Source: DASSTY01 sp035760645 (lineage in GTDB: Bacteria > Gemmatimonadota > Gemmatimonadetes > Gemmatimonadales > GWC2-71-9). From it: a stretch of 64,000 nt of DNA. Position numbers and translations under genes: made by a program. The notes under the pieces were generated by a model that ran no database searches, was not told where the DNA came from, and saw only the letters and a list, made by a program, of their open reading frames with translations. Positions within the stretch are counted from its first letter, which is position 1. Every line of letters begins with the position of its first letter. The DNA lies in the NCBI GenBank assembly GCA_035760645.1, contig DASTSO010000064.1, positions 1 to 64,000 on the forward strand. The letters run 5' to 3'. Below are positions 60,472-64,000 of this stretch, piece after piece.

Positions 60472-61446
60472 GTGGCGCGCTGGCTCGCGGGGCGGCTCGC
60501 CCAGGGGGTGCTCACCTTCGCGGTCGCCACCGTGCTGCTCTTCTGCCTGATGCGCGCGACGCCGGGCGACCCGCTCGCGCGCCTCGCCGGCGAGCGGCAG
60601 ATCGACCCCGCCGACGTCGCGCACCTCCGGGCCCGCTACGGGCTCGACCAGCCCCTCGGCCGGCAGTTCGCCACCTTCGTCACGGGCGCGCTCCGCGGCG
60701 ATCTCGGCGTCTCCATCACCTACGGCCGCCCCGTCACGGCGCTCCTGCGCGAGCGGCTCCCGGCGACGCTCCTGCTCGTCGGCACCGTGCTGCTGGTGGA
60801 CTTCACCCTGGGCCTCTGGCTCGGCGTGCGGCAGGCGCTCGCACGCGGGCGCGCGCTCGACGCGACCCTCTCCACGCTCTCGCTCGCGGGCTACGCGGCG
60901 CCGTCGTTCTGGATCGGGCTCGTCCTCGCCTGGCTCGTCGGCGTCGAGTGGCGGCTCCTGCCCGCCGCCGGGATGGCCGATCCGCTCCTCGCCGCCGACG
61001 CGCCCTGGGCGACCCGCGCGCTCGACGTGGCGCGCCATCTCGTGCTCCCCGCGCTCACCCTCGTCGTCGTGAGTCTCGCCGCCGCGATGCGCTATCAGCG
61101 CGCCGCGCTGCTCGAGGTGCTCGCGCAGCCGTTCATGCAGACGGCGCGCGCCAAGGGGCTGCCGGCGCGCGCGGTCGTCTGGCGGCACGGCTGGCGCAAC
61201 GCGCTCTTCCCCGTGCTCACCCTCTTCGGCCTGTGGCTCCCGCTGCTCGCGAGCGGCTCGGTATTCGTCGAGGCGGTCTTCGCGTGGCCCGGGCTGGGCT
61301 CGCTCGCGGCGGAGGCGGTCGCGGGGCGCGACTACCCGGTGATCATGGGCACCTCGCTCCTCGTCACCGTGCTGGTGGTGGCGAGCGCGCTGCTCGTGGA
61401 CCTCGCCTACGCGTGGCTCGACCCGCGCGTGCGGCACTGGACGTGA
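60472..61446 (+). CDS. ABC transporter permease (DppB-like)
   Basis: 324 residues, GTG start immediately after the binding-protein stop (TAAGTG). Six membrane helices. The N-terminal TPGDPLARLAGERQIDPADVAHLRARYGLDQPL is the typical DppB opening and the EAA loop is TARAKGLPARAVVWRHGWRNALFPV. Confidence 0.93.
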   Translation: MARWLAGRLAQGVLTFAVATVLLFCLMRATPGDPLARLAGERQIDPADVAHLRARYGLDQPLGRQFATFVTGALRGDLGVSITYGRPVTALLRERLPATLLLVGTVLLVDFTLGLWLGVRQALARGRALDATLSTLSLAGYAAPSFWIGLVLAWLVGVEWRLLPAAGMADPLLAADAPWATRALDVARHLVLPALTLVVVSLAAAMRYQRAALLEVLAQPFMQTARAKGLPARAVVWRHGWRNALFPVLTLFGLWLPLLASGSVFVEAVFAWPGLGSLAAEAVAGRDYPVIMGTSLLVTVLVVASALLVDLAYAWLDPRVRHWT

Positions 61447-61461
61447 CGTGAGGAGCGCGAC

Positions 61462-62421
61462 GTGAGGGGCTCGTGGCGCGCGGCGCTCGCCGCGGCATGG
61501 GGGCGGCCCGGCGGGCGGCTGGGCACGCTGCTCCTCCTCGGCATCGTCGCCGCCGTCGCGCTCGGGCCGTTCCTCCTCCCCGATCCGGCGGCGCAGCCCG
61601 ACATCCTCGGCGGCGCGAACCTCGCGCCCGGCGCCGGCCACCTCTTCGGCACCGACCAGCTGAGCCGCGACGTGCTCGCGCGCGTCGTCGCGGGCGGGCG
61701 CGTGTCGCTCGCCGTGGGCGGGCTCGCCGCGCTCCTCTCGGCCACGCTCGGCCTCCTCGTCGGGCTCGCCGCGGGCTACCGGGGCGGCGCGGTGGACGCG
61801 GTGCTCATGCGCCTCGTCGATGCGGCGCTCGTGGTGCCGCGGCTCTTCCTGCTGCTGCTCCTCCTCGCCGCGTGGGAGCGGGTGCCGCTCGCGGCGCTCG
61901 TCGTCGTGATCGGCGCGACCGGGTGGTTCGCCACGAGCCGGCTGGTGCGCGCCGAGGTGCTGCGGCTCAAGGCCGAGCCCTTCGTGCTCGCCGCCGAGGC
62001 GCTCGGCGCGGGGGGGCGGCGCATTATCTTTCGGCACCTGCTGCCCAATGCCCTGGGCCCGCTCGTCGTGGCCGCGACCCTCGGCGTGGGCGAGGTGATT
62101 CTGCTCGAGGCGGGGCTCTCCTTCCTCGGCCTCGGCATCCAGCCGCCGACGCCGAGCTGGGGCGGCATGATCTACGACGCGAAGGACGTGCTCGTGACCG
62201 CCCCGTGGGGGAGCGTCTTCCCGGGGCTCGCGATCGTGCTCACGGTGCTGGCCGTCCACCTCGTGGGGGACGCGCTGCACGCGGCGCTCGATCCGCGCGA
62301 GGCGGCGATCGTGGCGGCCGTGCCCGCGCCGGCCTCGATCCCCGCCGCTGAACCCGTCACACGCCTCGACCTCGAGGCAGGTCTCGCCCGCATGAGTGAT
62401 TCCAGGGAGCCCGCCGCGTGA
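61462..62421 (+). CDS. ABC transporter permease (DppC-like)
   Basis: 319 residues, GTG start. Six helices. The DppC signature is LFGTDQLSRDVLARVVAGGRVSLAVG and the EAA loop is EALGAGGRRIIFRHLLPNALGPLVV. The C-terminal 40 residues (VPAPASIPAAEP and on) are low complexity. The stop overlaps the next ATPase gene by 4 bp. Confidence 0.93.
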   Translation: MRGSWRAALAAAWGRPGGRLGTLLLLGIVAAVALGPFLLPDPAAQPDILGGANLAPGAGHLFGTDQLSRDVLARVVAGGRVSLAVGGLAALLSATLGLLVGLAAGYRGGAVDAVLMRLVDAALVVPRLFLLLLLLAAWERVPLAALVVVIGATGWFATSRLVRAEVLRLKAEPFVLAAEALGAGGRRIIFRHLLPNALGPLVVAATLGVGEVILLEAGLSFLGLGIQPPTPSWGGMIYDAKDVLVTAPWGSVFPGLAIVLTVLAVHLVGDALHAALDPREAAIVAAVPAPASIPAAEPVTRLDLEAGLARMSDSREPAA

Positions 62422-63458
62422 CCACGCTGCTCGACGTGCAGGACCTCCGCGTTTCCTTCCCCGACGCCGCCGGCGGCCGCATCCAGCCGGTGGACGGCGT
62501 GAGCTTCGCGATCGCGCGCGGCGAGATGCTCGCGCTCGTGGGCGAGTCCGGCTGCGGGAAGAGTCTCACGAGTCTCGCCCTCCTGCGCCTCGTGCCCGAG
62601 CCGGGCCGCATCGAGCCCGGCAGCCGCGTGCGGCTCGGCGACACCGACGTCCTCGCGCTCCGCGGCGGCGCGCTGCGCGAGATCCGCGGCCGGCGCATCG
62701 GGATGATCTTCCAGGACCCGATGACGAGCCTCAATCCCGTCTTCCGCGTCGGCGACCAGATCACCGAGGGGATGCACGCGCACTTCAAGCTCTCGAAGGC
62801 CGAAGCCAGGGAGCGGGCGCTCGCGCTGCTCGAGGAAGTGGGCATCCCCGATCCGGTGGCCCGCTTCGACGCCTACCCGCACCAGTTGAGCGGCGGGATG
62901 CGCCAGCGCGTCATGATCGCCATCGCGCTCGCCGCGCAGCCCGAGCTCCTCATCGCCGACGAGCCGACCACGGCGCTCGACGTCACCGTGCAGGCGCAGA
63001 TCCTCGAGGTGCTGGACCGGCTGCGCGCGACGCGCGGCATGGCGATCCTCCTCATCACGCACGACCTCGGCGTCGTGGCGGGCCGCGCCGACCGCGTCTG
63101 CGTCATGTACGCGGGCCAGATCGTCGAGGAGGCGCCGACGGCGGAGCTCTTCCGCAACCCGCGCCATCCGTACACACAGGGCCTCTTCGCCTCGGTGCCG
63201 AAGCTCACCGGCCCGCGCGAACGCCTCACGCCGATCAAGGGCAGCGTGCCGCCGCCCAGCGCCTGGCCGACGGGCTGCCGGTTCCGCCCGCGCTGCCCGA
63301 TCGTCCATCCGCGCAGCGCCGAGCTGCCGCCGCTCCTCGACGCCGGCCCCGCGCACCGGATGCGCTGCTGGCTCGCGGTCGAGCCGGTCGGGCCGGTCGA
63401 GCCGGTCGGGCCGGCGTCCGCGACCGACCGTGGGGCGGCGGAGGACCGCACCGCATGA
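62418..63458 (+). CDS. ABC transporter ATPase (DppD-like)
   Basis: 346 residues, GTG start overlapping the permease stop. Walker A GESGCGKSLTSLALL, signature QLSGGMRQRVMIAIALA, Walker B LLIADEPTTALD. The C-terminal oligopeptide-type region ends with the Cys-rich GCRFRPRCPIVHPR motif of iron-sulfur-like DppD tails. A short GPVEPVGP repeat near the C-terminus is low complexity. Confidence 0.94.
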   Translation: MTTLLDVQDLRVSFPDAAGGRIQPVDGVSFAIARGEMLALVGESGCGKSLTSLALLRLVPEPGRIEPGSRVRLGDTDVLALRGGALREIRGRRIGMIFQDPMTSLNPVFRVGDQITEGMHAHFKLSKAEARERALALLEEVGIPDPVARFDAYPHQLSGGMRQRVMIAIALAAQPELLIADEPTTALDVTVQAQILEVLDRLRATRGMAILLITHDLGVVAGRADRVCVMYAGQIVEEAPTAELFRNPRHPYTQGLFASVPKLTGPRERLTPIKGSVPPPSAWPTGCRFRPRCPIVHPRSAELPPLLDAGPAHRMRCWLAVEPVGPVEPVGPASATDRGAAEDRTA

Positions 63459-64000
63459 CCACCTCCGTGACCGCCTCCGTGACCGCGACCGTGCCCGATC
63501 CGCTCCTCAGCGTCCGCGACCTCAAGAAGTACTACACCGCCGGCGGCCTCTTCCGCGCGAAGGCGCCGCCGGTGCGCGCGGTGGACGGCGTGTCGTTCGA
63601 CGTCGGCCGCGGCGAGACGCTCGCGCTCGTCGGCGAGTCGGGGTGCGGCAAGTCGTCGGTGGGCCGCACGATCCTCCGCCTGCAGGAGCCGACGGCGGGC
63701 ACGGCGACCTTCGACGGCGCGGACGTCTTCCGCCTCGACCGCGAGCGGCTCCGCGCGCTCCGGCGCCGGATGCAGATCATCTTCCAGGATCCCTACAGCT
63801 CGCTCAATCCGCGCATGACGGTGGGCGAGGCGATCGCCGAGGGGATCGAGATCCACCGGCTCGCGCGCGGCACGGAGGTCCGGCGACGCGTCGAGGCGCT
63901 GCTCGCCGAGGTGGGGCTCGACCCGAGCTACGCGCGGCGCTACCCGCACGAGTTCTCGGGCGGCCAGCGTCAGCGCATCGGCATCGCGCGCGCGCTCGCC
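63455..64000 (+). CDS. ABC transporter ATPase (DppF-like), cut by the window end
   Basis: 182 codons are visible from ATG at 63455, overlapping the DppD stop (ATGA). Walker A GESGCGKSSVGRTIL, Q-loop IIFQDPYSSLNPRMTV, and signature EFSGGQRQRIGIARALA. It completes the Dpp operon. The rest of the gene is outside the window. Confidence 0.93.
   Translation, partial: MTTSVTASVTATVPDPLLSVRDLKKYYTAGGLFRAKAPPVRAVDGVSFDVGRGETLALVGESGCGKSSVGRTILRLQEPTAGTATFDGADVFRLDRERLRALRRRMQIIFQDPYSSLNPRMTVGEAIAEGIEIHRLARGTEVRRRVEALLAEVGLDPSYARRYPHEFSGGQRQRIGIARALA

Noticed and set aside
58639..62280. Minus-strand open frame of 1,213 codons opposite the ABC importer operon
   Set aside because: Antisense shadow of four recognised ABC transporter genes; no motif or ribosome site.

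Overview
The window is very GC-rich, densely coding bacterial chromosome with short intergenic gaps, frequent 4-bp ATGA/GTGA overlaps and many GTG starts. Outer-membrane functions are plentiful (TonB protein, NodT-type efflux porin, patatin-barrel protein, outer-membrane beta-barrel, M1 peptidase with signal peptide), so the cell is diderm. The gene repertoire and promoter style would fit Gemmatimonadota or a related lineage; that is an inference from gene content, as no rRNA or taxonomic marker is present. The five tRNA genes do not encode their CCA ends. No IS element, prophage or CRISPR array was seen.

Layout. 1-9.6 kb: partial cyclopropane-synthase-like methyltransferase, serine hydrolase, a minus-strand Cu/Zn superoxide dismutase plus VOC dioxygenase pair divergent from a copper nitrite reductase-like (NirK) protein, Smr protein, a possible glycosyltransferase, FAD reductase, DoxX and M1 aminopeptidase. 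9.6-19.8 kb: lipoprotein metallopeptidase, an internally deleted cupin coupled to a zinc alcohol dehydrogenase, a complete MarR-controlled Aae-type efflux operon (MarR, FUSC, DUF1656, HlyD, NodT) with operator and promoter visible, and a PlpD-like patatin. 19.9-20.5 kb: minus-strand tRNA operon (His, Trp, Glu-CTC, Glu-TTC, Lys) with promoter and terminator. 20.5-28.8 kb: class IV aminotransferase and EamA transporter, DUF4142 protein, two-domain cupredoxin, TonB protein, and a HerA-like ATPase and NurA-like nuclease separated by an outer-membrane barrel gene.

29.1-49.1 kb is the most distinctive region: a glycan-synthesis island with UDP-glucuronate decarboxylase, two further nucleotide-sugar SDR enzymes, a zinc-less MDR dehydrogenase, a Gfo/Idh oxidoreductase, a small protein with a Lys/Arg tail of seven TARKS repeats, one GT4 and four CgeB-like glycosyltransferases, a methyltransferase, a phosphoribosyltransferase/kinase-like fusion, a GmhB-like HAD phosphatase, a beta-xylosidase-like glycosidase, a sugar nucleotidyltransferase, a histidine phosphatase and an ABC exporter. 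Together these could make, trim and export a xylose-type surface glycan or glycoside. The product is not known from sequence.

49.3-64 kb: aminotransferase, a degenerate DEAD-box protein that keeps a DbpA RNA-binding domain, thymidine kinase, dephospho-CoA kinase, a glycine cleavage set (gcvH, gcvP, lipoate ligase) and a dipeptide-type ABC importer operon that runs off the end.

Two copies of a roughly 125-bp palindromic element, in opposite orientations, sit between convergent genes at 27.7 and 49.2 kb. Their arms are tandem GGGGCTA heptamers that could form G-quadruplexes, and they supply the stop codons of the minus-strand genes. Related structures lie at 52.9 and 54.8 kb.
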